From contig JAEULA010000089.1 in assembly GCA_016793165.1 (NCBI GenBank), positions 186,001 to 250,000 on the forward strand: DNA of 64,000 nucleotides, read 5' to 3'. Each line of letters opens with the position of its first letter. Within the stretch, counting starts at the first letter, position 1. Position numbers and translations under genes: made by a program. The DNA is from Alphaproteobacteria bacterium (GTDB lineage Bacteria; Pseudomonadota; Alphaproteobacteria; CACIAM-22H2). Shown piece by piece: positions 17,396 through 25,661 of the stretch. Below the pieces are notes generated by a model that saw only the letters and a list, made by a program, of their open reading frames with translations, was not told the DNA's origin and made no database searches.

Positions 17396-18265
17396 CTATT
17401 TCCCGCCGAGCGGCTTGGGCGGCAGCGTGCGCAGGAAGGCGACGATCGCGCTCATGTCGGCCTCGTCGATGCGCGCGTAGTAGTCGAACGCCATCGGCGG
17501 CTTGAGCGCGCTGCCGTCGCGGCTGGTGCCGGTGCGGATGGCGCGGACGATCTCGGCGTCGGTCCAGCGGCCGAGTCCGCTCTCGTGCGGCGTAAGGTTG
17601 CGCGCGACCGAGACGCCCCAGGGCCCGGCGAAAGGCTGGCCGCCGGCGCCGGCCGCGCTCATGTCGCGCGAGCCGTCCTTGTTCATCGGCGTGTGGCACT
17701 CCAGGCAATGCCCGAGCGGCCCGGCGAGATAGGCGCCGTGGCGCAGCGTGTCGCTGCGCGCCGGCGCGCGGACCGGCACCGCGAGCGGCGGCCCCCAGGC
17801 GGGCGGCAGGGGAAACTTGTACTCCGAGCGCGCGACGGCATTGCGCACGGGCGGCAGCTGGCGGAGATAGGCGATGATGGCGGCCACATCCTCGTCGGCA
17901 ATGTCGCGGTAGAACGGAAAAGGCATCGGCGGGCCGAGCACGCGGCCGTCGGGCCGCACGCCTTCGCGGATGGCCCGCGCGATCTCGGCATCGGTCCAGC
18001 GCCCGATCCCCGTCTCGGGATCGGGCGTGAGGTTCGAGGCGCGCGCGACGAAGAGCCCGTCCTCGACGATCTCGGTGCCGCCCGCGAGCTCGCGGCCGGC
18101 GATCGGCATGCCGCCGGGGCCGCGCGGCGTGTGGCAATTGCCGCAGGCGACGACGGAGTTCATGAGGTAACGGCCACGCTCGAGCGGTGTCTCGGCGGCC
18201 GCTTGGGTCGCGATCAGCAGCGCGGCGACGGACGCGAGCCGTGACAAGGCCGACAGACTGGTCAT
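17396..18265 (-). CDS. Exported dihaem cytochrome c
   Basis: A 289-aa periplasmic dihaem cytochrome. The signal peptide ends near ATQAAAE. Haem-binding motifs are CGNCH at residues 41-45 and CLECH at 187-191. Possible distal Met ligands sit in GPPMPFPFY and KPPMAFDYY, the repeated elements of the two halves; each half also has NLTP...G.GRWTDAEI.RAIR. It resembles the cytochrome subunits of alcohol, aldehyde or sorbosone dehydrogenases, but no dehydrogenase is next to it. Nine consecutive C residues lie between the start codon and the GGAG ribosome binding site. It ends 6 bases from the convergent DHP-decarboxylase-like gene. Confidence 0.9.
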   Translation of the reverse strand: MTSLSALSRLASVAALLIATQAAAETPLERGRYLMNSVVACGNCHTPRGPGGMPIAGRELAGGTEIVEDGLFVARASNLTPDPETGIGRWTDAEIARAIREGVRPDGRVLGPPMPFPFYRDIADEDVAAIIAYLRQLPPVRNAVARSEYKFPLPPAWGPPLAVPVRAPARSDTLRHGAYLAGPLGHCLECHTPMNKDGSRDMSAAGAGGQPFAGPWGVSVARNLTPHESGLGRWTDAEIVRAIRTGTSRDGSALKPPMAFDYYARIDEADMSAIVAFLRTLPPKPLGGK

Positions 18266-18266
18266 C

Positions 18267-18275
18267 GGGGGGGGG
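18267..18275. promoter_or_regulatory. G9/C9 homopolymer between ribosome binding site and start of cytochrome gene
   Basis: On the coding (minus) strand the order is GGAG, ATT, nine C, G, ATG. The tract therefore sets the distance between the Shine-Dalgarno and the start codon of the dihaem cytochrome at about 13 bases, longer than usual. Loss or gain of C residues would change that distance without touching the coding frame. Confidence 0.4.
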
Positions 18276-18491
18276 AATCTCCGGGAAGCGGCGGTCCCCG
18301 GCGGGTGCCGAGGCTCGAGTGTTCTACCTGCACGGACATGGCGCCGCAGTGGCGTCCGTCACTTCCCAGGGGCGCGCATGCGGCGCGGAGGATGGCCGCC
18401 GCCCCCGGCATTGACCTACGATCGCGGCGACGTCGGTCGGCCTGCGCCCGCGCGGTGCCGGCGGCGACGCGACACTCCCGGGAGGCGAAGC

Positions 18492-19511
18492 ATGCGGCCT
18501 TTGGACGACTCGACGGCGCTTGCAGGCGATGGCGCGGCGCTCGGCGCGCGCATGGCGCGCGACGGCTATCTCCTGGTGCGTGGTCTGCTGCCCGTCGAAG
18601 CCGTTGCCGAAGTCCAGGCGCAGGTCGGCACGTTCGTCCGCGAGGCGGGCTGGCTGCGGCGCGATCGCCCGGTGACCGACGCGGTCGCCGATCTCGACGG
18701 ATTCTGCGTCGATCCCGATCCGACCTACCTGGCCACGCTGCGCCGCATCAATCGGCTCGAGGCCTATCATGCGCTCAAACATCATCCGGCGCTGGTCGAC
18801 CTGCTGGAGCGCATGCTCGGCGGCGCGGTGTTTCCGCATCCGCGGGTCCTCATGCGCAACATCTTTCCGGCACGCGAGGAGTATACGACCAAGGCGCACC
18901 AGGATTACCCGAACGTGCAGGGCTCCACCGAGGTGTACACGGCGTGGATCCCGCTGATCGACTGCCCGCTCGAGGTCGGCCCGCTGCAGGTCGCGGTCGG
19001 CAGCCATCGCGCCGGCGTCTACGACTTCGACATCGGCGCGGGCGCCGGCGGCATCGAGATCGTCGATCCGCTCGTGGGACGGTGGGCCGGAAGCCCGATG
19101 CGCGTCGGCGACGTGCTGTTCTTCCACAGCATGACCGTGCACAAGGGCCTGCCCAACCGCAGCACGCGGCTGCGAATGTCGATGGACGTCCGCTACCAGC
19201 GCGTCGACGAGCCGTTCAATTTCGACAACGCCAATCCCGACGGTCAGCCGCTGTCGTGGGAGGAGGTCTATGCCGGATGGGCCTCGGACGCGCTGAAGTA
19301 CTACTGGACGCGGCTGCCGCTCACGCCCAAGCCCTTCGACCGGACCTGGTTCGACAAGCGCGACGCGTTGGCCTTCGCGCTCGGCGAGCGTGGCGACGCG
19401 CGGGCGCGCTCGGTCCTGCAGCGCATCGTCGCGCGCGACGCCGATGCGGCCAAGCGCGAGCGCGCGCAGCGCCTGCTCGACGCGCTCGCGGCGCCTGCGG
19501 CGCGCGCCTGA
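18492..19511 (+). CDS. Phytanoyl-CoA dioxygenase (PhyH)-family protein
   Basis: A 339-aa Fe(II)/2-oxoglutarate oxygenase of the PhyH superfamily. The metal triad appears as His136 and Asp138 in KAHQDYP and His217 in TVHKGLPNRS, with Arg226 in STRLRMS as the likely co-substrate ligand. The N-terminus has the typical RMARDGYLLVRGLLPVEAV opening. The ATG at 18492 follows GGGAGGC. It is divergent from the cytochrome gene, and only two bases separate it from the C39-like gene. Substrates of bacterial PhyH enzymes vary (ectoine, phosphonates, natural products), so none is proposed. Confidence 0.88.
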   Translation: MRPLDDSTALAGDGAALGARMARDGYLLVRGLLPVEAVAEVQAQVGTFVREAGWLRRDRPVTDAVADLDGFCVDPDPTYLATLRRINRLEAYHALKHHPALVDLLERMLGGAVFPHPRVLMRNIFPAREEYTTKAHQDYPNVQGSTEVYTAWIPLIDCPLEVGPLQVAVGSHRAGVYDFDIGAGAGGIEIVDPLVGRWAGSPMRVGDVLFFHSMTVHKGLPNRSTRLRMSMDVRYQRVDEPFNFDNANPDGQPLSWEEVYAGWASDALKYYWTRLPLTPKPFDRTWFDKRDALAFALGERGDARARSVLQRIVARDADAAKRERAQRLLDALAAPAARA

Positions 19512-19513
19512 GC

Positions 19514-20116
19514 GTGCCGCACGTCCCGTTCTTCTCGCAGTTCGAGACGCCGGCGCTGACCGCGCGCATCGCGGCGGGCACGTTCGACCTGCGCGAGGAT
19601 CCGGCCTGGGCGGCTTCCGGCGCGGCGGATCCGGAGGAATACGCGCGCTGGTCGATGCACGCCTGCGGCATGGCGTGCCTGAGGATGATCCTCGCGGCGA
19701 CCCGCGGCGAGGCGCCGCCGACGCTCGTGCTGCTGCGCGCGAGCCTGCCCTACGGCTGCTATGTCGAGGATGGTGCCGCGATCAAGGGGCTGATCTACGC
19801 GCCCTTCGTGCGCTACGTCGCCGCCGAGTTCGGCCTCGCGGCGGAGGTCGTCACCGGCGTCGAGGCCGGGGACCTGCCGGCGTTGCTGTCGCGCGCGCCG
19901 TTCTTCATCGCCTCCGTCCATCCCTGGATCCGCTGGCCGGCGCGCGAGCCGCCGCGCCGCGGCGGGCATCTCGTGCTCGTGCATCGCGCGGACGGGGCCG
20001 AGGTGATGTTCAACAATCCGTCGGGCGACGTGCCGGCGTCCCAAGGCGATGCCGTCCTCGGCCTGCGCGACTTCGCGCGCTACTTCGCGGGTCGCGGCAT
20101 CCTGGTGCGCGCCTGA
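19514..20116 (+). CDS. C39-like cysteine peptidase family protein
   Basis: A 200-aa papain-fold protein resembling Peptidase_C39_2/YvpB-type domains. The nucleophile region is HACGMACLRMILA, the histidine is in RRGGHLVLVHRADG, and FNNPSGD supplies the usual Asn-Asp. No signal peptide or ABC transporter is linked, unlike bacteriocin-processing C39 proteases. The GTG at 19514 lies two bases after the PhyH stop, so the two genes are almost surely co-translated. The family includes transglutaminase-like and peptidase activities; the substrate is unknown. Confidence 0.75.
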   Translation: MPHVPFFSQFETPALTARIAAGTFDLREDPAWAASGAADPEEYARWSMHACGMACLRMILAATRGEAPPTLVLLRASLPYGCYVEDGAAIKGLIYAPFVRYVAAEFGLAAEVVTGVEAGDLPALLSRAPFFIASVHPWIRWPAREPPRRGGHLVLVHRADGAEVMFNNPSGDVPASQGDAVLGLRDFARYFAGRGILVRA

Positions 20117-20129
20117 CGCGCGCGGCGGC

Positions 20130-21572
20130 CTACCACTGGCGCTCGGCGTGCTTCTTGCGGATCCGGCGCAGCAGGAACCACACGACCAGGAAGACGATCG
20201 GCACGGCGACGGCGGTCAGGAAGTTGGAATCCAGGTTGATCGGCATGCCGAGGCGCTCGCCGACCTTGAGCAGCAGCTTGTCGCCGGCAATACCCTGGAA
20301 CACGAACTGGACCAGCGCCACGAAGTAGTAGCTCACCGCGGCGAGCGCGACGAACTCGATGACGTGCTGCAGCCGCAGCTGCAGGCGCGAGCGCTCGGTC
20401 ATCGCCGTCATCAGGTCGCGGTTCTGGTGCTCGATCTGCACGTTGGTCCGCGTGCGCAGCAGCTCCGTCGCGCGGTCGAGACGCTCGGCGAGCGTCTTCA
20501 TCCGCTCCTCGATGATCTGGCAGCTCAGCATCGGCGGCCCGAGCCGGCGCGCCAGCAGCGCCGCGAAGGTGGGGAAGCCCGGGACGGTCTGCTCGCCGAG
20601 CGACTCCAGGCGCTGCTGCACCATCTTGTCGTAGGCGCGCGTGGCGCCGAAGCGATGCGCGCTGTTGGTCGATTCCTGCTCGAGCGTGGCGGCGAGCCCG
20701 GTGATCTCCTCCAGCAGACCGCGGTCGGCGTTCGGGCCGCGGACCTGGGTCATCGACTGCGTGATGCGCGTGAGCGCGTTCTCGGCCGACTTGACGATCG
20801 GATCGAGCCGCTGCGCCTCGGGCGGGCCGAGCAGGGCCAGGGCGCGATAGGTCTCGATCTCCAGCAGCCGCTGCACGATCGCGCCCGCGCGCGCCGGCGA
20901 GAGGTTGGCGTGGCTGATGAGGATGCGGACGAAGCCTTCCTCGTCGGGCCGGAAGTCGGTGGCGACGATCGCCGCGCCGCCCTCGAGTCGCGACACCGCG
21001 ACCTGCGTGCCGCCGAAGATCTGGTCGAGCTGGATGCCCGCGGCGCCCGGCATGACGTGCAGGTCGATCGACACGAGCAGGGCGCCCGGGCGCTCGACGA
21101 GGCGCATCGCCGAGCTGCGTGCGCCGGCAGAGGTCGAGAACGGCGAGCCCACGCCCGCCACCTCCCAGGTGTACGCGGTGAACTCGTTCTGCTGCTCCCA
21201 GTGCAGACGCGCGTCGCCGAGGTCGACCTGGTGATGCTTGAGGTCGGGGCGCGGCGTCGGCTGCCCGAGGCTGATGCACAGCGCCTCGAGCCTCGCGCGA
21301 TCGGCGGCCGCGGCGTCGGCCGAGGTCGCGAAGCCGAAATGCAGCAGGCGGCGCGGCCCCGCGATCGGCCCGAAGAGCTGCGACTCGCCCTCGCCGACGA
21401 TCGCCATCGGCATCGACTGCGTCGCGACGGCGCGGCTCGCGGACTCCGTCCTTCCGGGGCCTCGGTTCTTCGCCGTCGCGGATGCGACGAGACCGGCCTG
21501 CGCGATCAGACTCTGCTGCGTGGAAGAAGGCTTGTTCAGATTGGCAATGCCGCCGGCCGTTGGACCTGTCAC
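20130..21572 (-). CDS. DUF3422 family membrane protein
   Basis: A 480-aa protein with two membrane helices near the C-terminus (about 417-440 and 450-472), flanked by basic residues (RRIRKKH). The large N-terminal part is cytoplasmic, with a coiled-coil-prone region at roughly 360-410 just before the first helix. Family-like blocks are LHWEQQNEFTAYTWEV and SCQIIEERMKTLAERLDRATELLRTRTNVQIE. The start is GTG at 21572, with GGGGAG at a good distance. DUF3422 has no assigned role. It is convergent with the C39-like gene (13 bases apart) and divergent from the ThDP enzyme. Confidence 0.85.
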   Translation of the reverse strand: MTGPTAGGIANLNKPSSTQQSLIAQAGLVASATAKNRGPGRTESASRAVATQSMPMAIVGEGESQLFGPIAGPRRLLHFGFATSADAAAADRARLEALCISLGQPTPRPDLKHHQVDLGDARLHWEQQNEFTAYTWEVAGVGSPFSTSAGARSSAMRLVERPGALLVSIDLHVMPGAAGIQLDQIFGGTQVAVSRLEGGAAIVATDFRPDEEGFVRILISHANLSPARAGAIVQRLLEIETYRALALLGPPEAQRLDPIVKSAENALTRITQSMTQVRGPNADRGLLEEITGLAATLEQESTNSAHRFGATRAYDKMVQQRLESLGEQTVPGFPTFAALLARRLGPPMLSCQIIEERMKTLAERLDRATELLRTRTNVQIEHQNRDLMTAMTERSRLQLRLQHVIEFVALAAVSYYFVALVQFVFQGIAGDKLLLKVGERLGMPINLDSNFLTAVAVPIVFLVVWFLLRRIRKKHAERQW

Positions 21573-21826
21573 GAGAGACCGCTCCCCGCTCGTATTTCAA
21601 CCCATGATGGTTCCGACCGCATCGCCGACGATGTGCCCGTCGACGATCGCCTCGCGGCGGAATTCACCATGATCAGTAGCATCGCCTTCAGGCGAACAGA
21701 AATGCTCGGCCCGATTGCATCCGGGCGCGGCGCTGCTGCCTGCGCGCGACGCCGCGACCGGGAGATTCCGTTGCCGGGCGCCGCGGCCGGACTGCTAGGT
21801 TGCGGAAAGGCTTCAGGGGGAGGGAC

Positions 21827-23458
21827 ATGGCTAAGACCGCGGATGCGATCGCCGAGATCCTGCGTCGCGAAGGTGTCGAGTGGGTGATCGGATATCCGGT
21901 GAACCATGTGCTCGAACGCGGTGCCGCCGTAGGGTTGCGGCCCATCATCGTCCGCCAGGAGCGCACCGGGTTGCACATGGCGGACGCCATCAGCCGCGTC
22001 ACCTCCGGGCGCAAGCTCGGCGTGTTCTGCATGCAGCACGGACCCGGCACCGAGAACGCCTATGGCGGCGTGGCTCAGGCATTCAGCGAGTCCGTACCAA
22101 TCCTCGTGATGCCGATGGGGTATGCGCGGCGCCTCGCATGGGTGCAGCGGAATTACAACGCCAGCTTGCAGATGCAGGGAATCACGAAGTCGGCCGAGCC
22201 GATCACCTCGGCCCGGGAGATCCCGGCGATCTTCCGCCGCGCTTTCACGCGCCTTCGCTCGGGCCGCGGCGGACCGGTGTTGATCGAGATTCCGGTCGAC
22301 GTGTGGAACGAGGAGATCGACGTCATCGATTACGCGCCGCCGCGCGCGCTGCGCAGCGGTCCCGATCCCGAAGCGATCCGCGAGGCGGCGTCGCTGCTGC
22401 TCAAGGCGCGACGCCCGGTGATCTACGCGGGCCAGGGCGTGCATTGGGCCGAGGCTTGGGACGAGCTCCGGCGGCTCGCCGAGCTGCTCGCGATCCCCGT
22501 CTGCACGAGTCTCGAGGGGAAGAGCGCCTTCCCGGAGACCCATCCGCTCGCGCTCGGGTCCGGCGGGCTCGCGATGCCGGGCAGCGTGCACCACTTCCTG
22601 CACCAGTCCGACGTGATCCTCGGGATCGGCTGCAGCTTCACCGAGACGAATTTCGGCGTGGCGATGCCGAAGGGGAAGACGATCATCCACGCCACGCTCG
22701 ACCCGATGGACGTGAACAAGGACGTGCCCTGCGCGCTCGCCGTGCTCGGCGACGCCAAACTCGTGCTCGCCGCCCTGATCGCCGAGGTCGAGCGGCAGCA
22801 CGGCCGGACGCCGCGCGACTCGGGCGCGGTCGCCCACGAGATCGCCGAGGTGCATGGCGCGTGGCTGGCGAAATGGATGCCCAAGCTCACGGACGACCGC
22901 GCGCCGCTGTCGCCGTATCGCGTGCTGTGGGACCTGCAGCACAGCGTCGACATCGCCAACACGATCATCACCCACGACGCCGGCAGCCCGCGCGACCAGC
23001 TGTCGCCGTTCTGGCGCTGCACGACGCCGCTGTCCTATGTCGGCTGGGGCAAGAGCACGCAGCTCGGCTACGGCCTCGGCCTCGCCATGGGCGCCAAGCT
23101 CGCGAAGCCCGACAAGCTCTGCATCAACGTCTGGGGCGACGCGGCCATCGGGTTCACGGGTATGGACTTCGAGACCGCGGTGCGCGAGCGCATCCCGATC
23201 CTGTCGATCCTGCTGAACAACTTCTGCATGGCGATCGAGCTGAAGGTGATGCCGGTGTCGACCGACAGGTACCGCTCGACCGACATCTCGGGCGATTACG
23301 CCGCCTTCGCGCGCGCGCTCGGCGGCCACGGCGAGCGGATCGAGCGGCCCGAGGACATCGGTCCCGCGATCCGGCGCGGCATCGCCGCGACCGAGCGCGG
23401 CCAGCCGGCCCTGCTCGAGTTCATCACCACCAAGGAGGTCGAGGTCTCGCGGTTCTAG
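21827..23458 (+). CDS. Thiamine diphosphate-dependent enzyme (acetolactate synthase-like)
   Basis: A 543-aa ThDP enzyme with the three-domain plan of acetolactate synthase, benzoylformate decarboxylase and related lyases. The catalytic glutamate is Glu45 in RQERTGLHMADA. The cofactor motif begins GDAAIGFTGMDFETAV and closes with ILLNN about 25 residues later. GPGTENAYGGVAQAF and GQGVHWAEAWDEL mark the first and middle domains. The ATG at 21827 has AGGGGGAGGG in front. It precedes a D-2-hydroxyacid dehydrogenase gene by 73 bases, fitting a route that makes and then reduces a 2-oxo acid. The true substrate is unknown. Confidence 0.88.
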   Translation: MAKTADAIAEILRREGVEWVIGYPVNHVLERGAAVGLRPIIVRQERTGLHMADAISRVTSGRKLGVFCMQHGPGTENAYGGVAQAFSESVPILVMPMGYARRLAWVQRNYNASLQMQGITKSAEPITSAREIPAIFRRAFTRLRSGRGGPVLIEIPVDVWNEEIDVIDYAPPRALRSGPDPEAIREAASLLLKARRPVIYAGQGVHWAEAWDELRRLAELLAIPVCTSLEGKSAFPETHPLALGSGGLAMPGSVHHFLHQSDVILGIGCSFTETNFGVAMPKGKTIIHATLDPMDVNKDVPCALAVLGDAKLVLAALIAEVERQHGRTPRDSGAVAHEIAEVHGAWLAKWMPKLTDDRAPLSPYRVLWDLQHSVDIANTIITHDAGSPRDQLSPFWRCTTPLSYVGWGKSTQLGYGLGLAMGAKLAKPDKLCINVWGDAAIGFTGMDFETAVRERIPILSILLNNFCMAIELKVMPVSTDRYRSTDISGDYAAFARALGGHGERIERPEDIGPAIRRGIAATERGQPALLEFITTKEVEVSRF

Positions 23459-23531
23459 ACTGGCGAACGGCGAGCCGAGCACCATGCGACCGCCGCCAGG
23501 GCGGACGGACGGATACACGGAGAGATCGACG

Positions 23532-24560
23532 ATGAGCGACGGGACATTCAAGGTCGGGGTGACGCGCGATGCGCTGCTGGAGAACGGCCAGCCCTTCTTC
23601 GACAAGGCGGCGCTGAGGCTGCTCGACGGGACGCCGGGGTTGAGCTGGGAATACCTGCCGCAGGGCGGCAAGTGGCTGACCGCCGACGACTGTGCGCGCT
23701 ACGACGCGATCTGCGCCGTCGGCGTCGGCGTCAAGGCCGAGGCGCTGGGGCGCGCCGACCTGCGTCTGAAGCTGCTCGCCGGGTTCGGAGCTGGCTACGA
23801 CACGCGCGACGTCGCGGCACTGACCGCGGCGGGCGTGCTGCTGACCAACAATCCCGACGCCGTCCGGCGGCCGATGGCGACGACGCAGCTCTGCTTCCTG
23901 CTCGCACTCGCGCACAAGCTGATGGACAAGGACCGGATCACCCGACAGGGGCGCTGGACCGAGCAGCGCAGCTACTACGGCACCGGCCTTGTCGGCCGCA
24001 CGCTGGGTTCGCTCGGCATCGGCAATATCGGCAAGGAGCTGTTCCGCATCGCGAAGCCGCTCGACATGCGCTTCATCGCGCACGATCCCTTCGTGAAACA
24101 GGCCGACGTCGCGGATCTCGGCGTGACGCTGGTCGACATCGACACGCTGTTCCGCGAGTCCGACTTCCTCGTCACCAACGTCCTGCTCAACGACGCCACG
24201 CGCCGGATCGTGAATGCGCAGCGGCTCGGCCAGATGAAGCCGTCGGCCTACCTGATCAGCGCCTCGCGCGGGCCGGTGGTCGACGAGAAGGCGCTCTACG
24301 ACGTGCTGTCGGCGCGGCGCATCGCCGGGGCGGCGATGGACGTCTTCGAAGTCGAGCCGACGCCGGCCGACAATCCGATCCTCAAGCTCGACAACGTGAT
24401 CGTCGCGCCGCATTCGTTGTGCCACACGGACGAGTGCAACCGCCTGCTCGCCGAGGGCTCGTTCCGGGCGGCATCCGCCTACGCCGCGCGGAACCGGCCG
24501 CCCAACCTGATCAACCCCGCCGCTCTGGCGCATGCGCGCCAGGCCGGTCGCATCTGCTGA
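23532..24560 (+). CDS. D-isomer 2-hydroxyacid dehydrogenase family protein
   Basis: A 342-aa NAD(P)-dependent dehydrogenase. The nucleotide-binding motif is GSLGIGNIGKEL, and the catalytic residues are Arg in SASRGPVVDEKAL, Glu in VFEVEPTPADN and His in APHSLCHTDE. The substrate loop LLAGFGAGYDTRDV replaces the usual GVGVDHVDV form. Members reduce glyoxylate, hydroxypyruvate or longer 2-oxo acids. The ATG at 23532 was chosen because the first conserved strand, KVGVTRDAL, follows it closely. It lies downstream of the ThDP enzyme and upstream of the O-methyltransferase on the same strand. Confidence 0.9.
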   Translation: MSDGTFKVGVTRDALLENGQPFFDKAALRLLDGTPGLSWEYLPQGGKWLTADDCARYDAICAVGVGVKAEALGRADLRLKLLAGFGAGYDTRDVAALTAAGVLLTNNPDAVRRPMATTQLCFLLALAHKLMDKDRITRQGRWTEQRSYYGTGLVGRTLGSLGIGNIGKELFRIAKPLDMRFIAHDPFVKQADVADLGVTLVDIDTLFRESDFLVTNVLLNDATRRIVNAQRLGQMKPSAYLISASRGPVVDEKALYDVLSARRIAGAAMDVFEVEPTPADNPILKLDNVIVAPHSLCHTDECNRLLAEGSFRAASAYAARNRPPNLINPAALAHARQAGRIC

Positions 24561-24620
24561 CCGGCGAGGGAAAATCGCGGGCGGCCGCAGCGAGGCCGCC
24601 GGCAAGACGGGAGGATTGTC

Positions 24621-25643
24621 ATGGCCGAGCTGAATCCGTCCCACATCATGCAGGTCGGCATGGGGTTCTTCGCGTCGAAGACCCTGCTCTCCGCCGTCGA
24701 GCTCGGGCTCTTCACCGCGCTGGCCCGACGACGCATGACCGCGACCGAGATCGCCGAGGCGCTCGGCCTCAGCGCCCGCGCCGTGCCCGACCTCCCGGAT
24801 GCGCTGGTCGCGCTCAAGCTTCTCGAGCGCGAGGGCGACGGCGCGGCGGCGATCTACGGCAACACGCCCGAGGGCGCGGTGTTCCTCGACCGCGAGAGCC
24901 CGGACTACATCGGCGGCATCCTCGAGATGGCGAACGCGCGGCTCTACCGGTTCTGGGCGGACCTGACCGAGGCGCTGCGGACCGGGCGGCCGCAGAACGA
25001 GACCAAGCACGACGGCGAGCCCGTCTTCGCGAAGCTCTATGCGGTGCCGGAGCGCCTCGAGCAGTTCATGAACGCGATGTCCGGCATCTCCGCCGGCAAC
25101 TTCCGCGCCTTCGCGTCGAAGTTCGACTTCAGCCGCTATCGCACCCTGTGCGACGTCGGCGGCGCGACCGGGCAGCTCGCCTGCATGGTCGCGGCGGCCC
25201 ATGGCCACATGCGCTGCACGAGTCTCGACCTGCCCAACGTCGTGCCGATCGCGCAGCGCAGGATCGCACAGGCGGGGCTCGCCGACCGGGTCGCCGCGGC
25301 CGCCGGCGACTTCTTCGCCGACGATCTGCCGAAGGCGGACGTGATCACCATGGGCATGATCCTGCACGACTGGAATCTCGAGAAGAAGATGGTGCTGATC
25401 CGCAAGGCCTACGACGCGCTGCCCGACGGCGGCGCGTTCGTCGTGATCGAGGCGCTGATCGACGATGCGCGCCGCGAGAACGTCTTCGGGCTGATGATGT
25501 CGCTGAACATGCTGATCGAGTTCGGCGACGCCTTCGACTACTCGGGCGCCGACTTCGTCGGATGGTGCCGCGAGGCGGGATTCCGGAGGTTCGAGGTCAT
25601 TCCGCTCGCCGGCCCGTCGAGCGCGGCGGTCGCCTACAAGTAG
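24621..25643 (+). CDS. Class I SAM-dependent O-methyltransferase (acetylserotonin/hydroxyindole type)
   Basis: A 340-aa methyltransferase with an N-terminal winged-helix dimerisation domain (residues 1-105: MGFFASKTLLSAVELGLFTALA) and a C-terminal Rossmann domain. The SAM motif is CDVGGATGQLA near 176-186; the post-I acidic segment is TSLDLPNV, and motif IV is MGMILHDWN, where the His-Asp pair is the usual catalytic base region. The ATG at 24621 follows GGGAGGA. Members methylate phenolic or carboxylic oxygens of secondary metabolites. It is the last of three plus-strand genes that begin with the ThDP enzyme. Confidence 0.88.
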   Translation: MAELNPSHIMQVGMGFFASKTLLSAVELGLFTALARRRMTATEIAEALGLSARAVPDLPDALVALKLLEREGDGAAAIYGNTPEGAVFLDRESPDYIGGILEMANARLYRFWADLTEALRTGRPQNETKHDGEPVFAKLYAVPERLEQFMNAMSGISAGNFRAFASKFDFSRYRTLCDVGGATGQLACMVAAAHGHMRCTSLDLPNVVPIAQRRIAQAGLADRVAAAAGDFFADDLPKADVITMGMILHDWNLEKKMVLIRKAYDALPDGGAFVVIEALIDDARRENVFGLMMSLNMLIEFGDAFDYSGADFVGWCREAGFRRFEVIPLAGPSSAAVAYK

Positions 25644-25661
25644 CGCGGCGTCGCCGCGCGC

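Noticed and set aside
18305-20116. A single 603-aa gene joining the PhyH and C39-like regions
   Set aside because: Its first two thirds are a shadow of the PhyH frame; only the last 200 residues are real, starting at GTG 19514.
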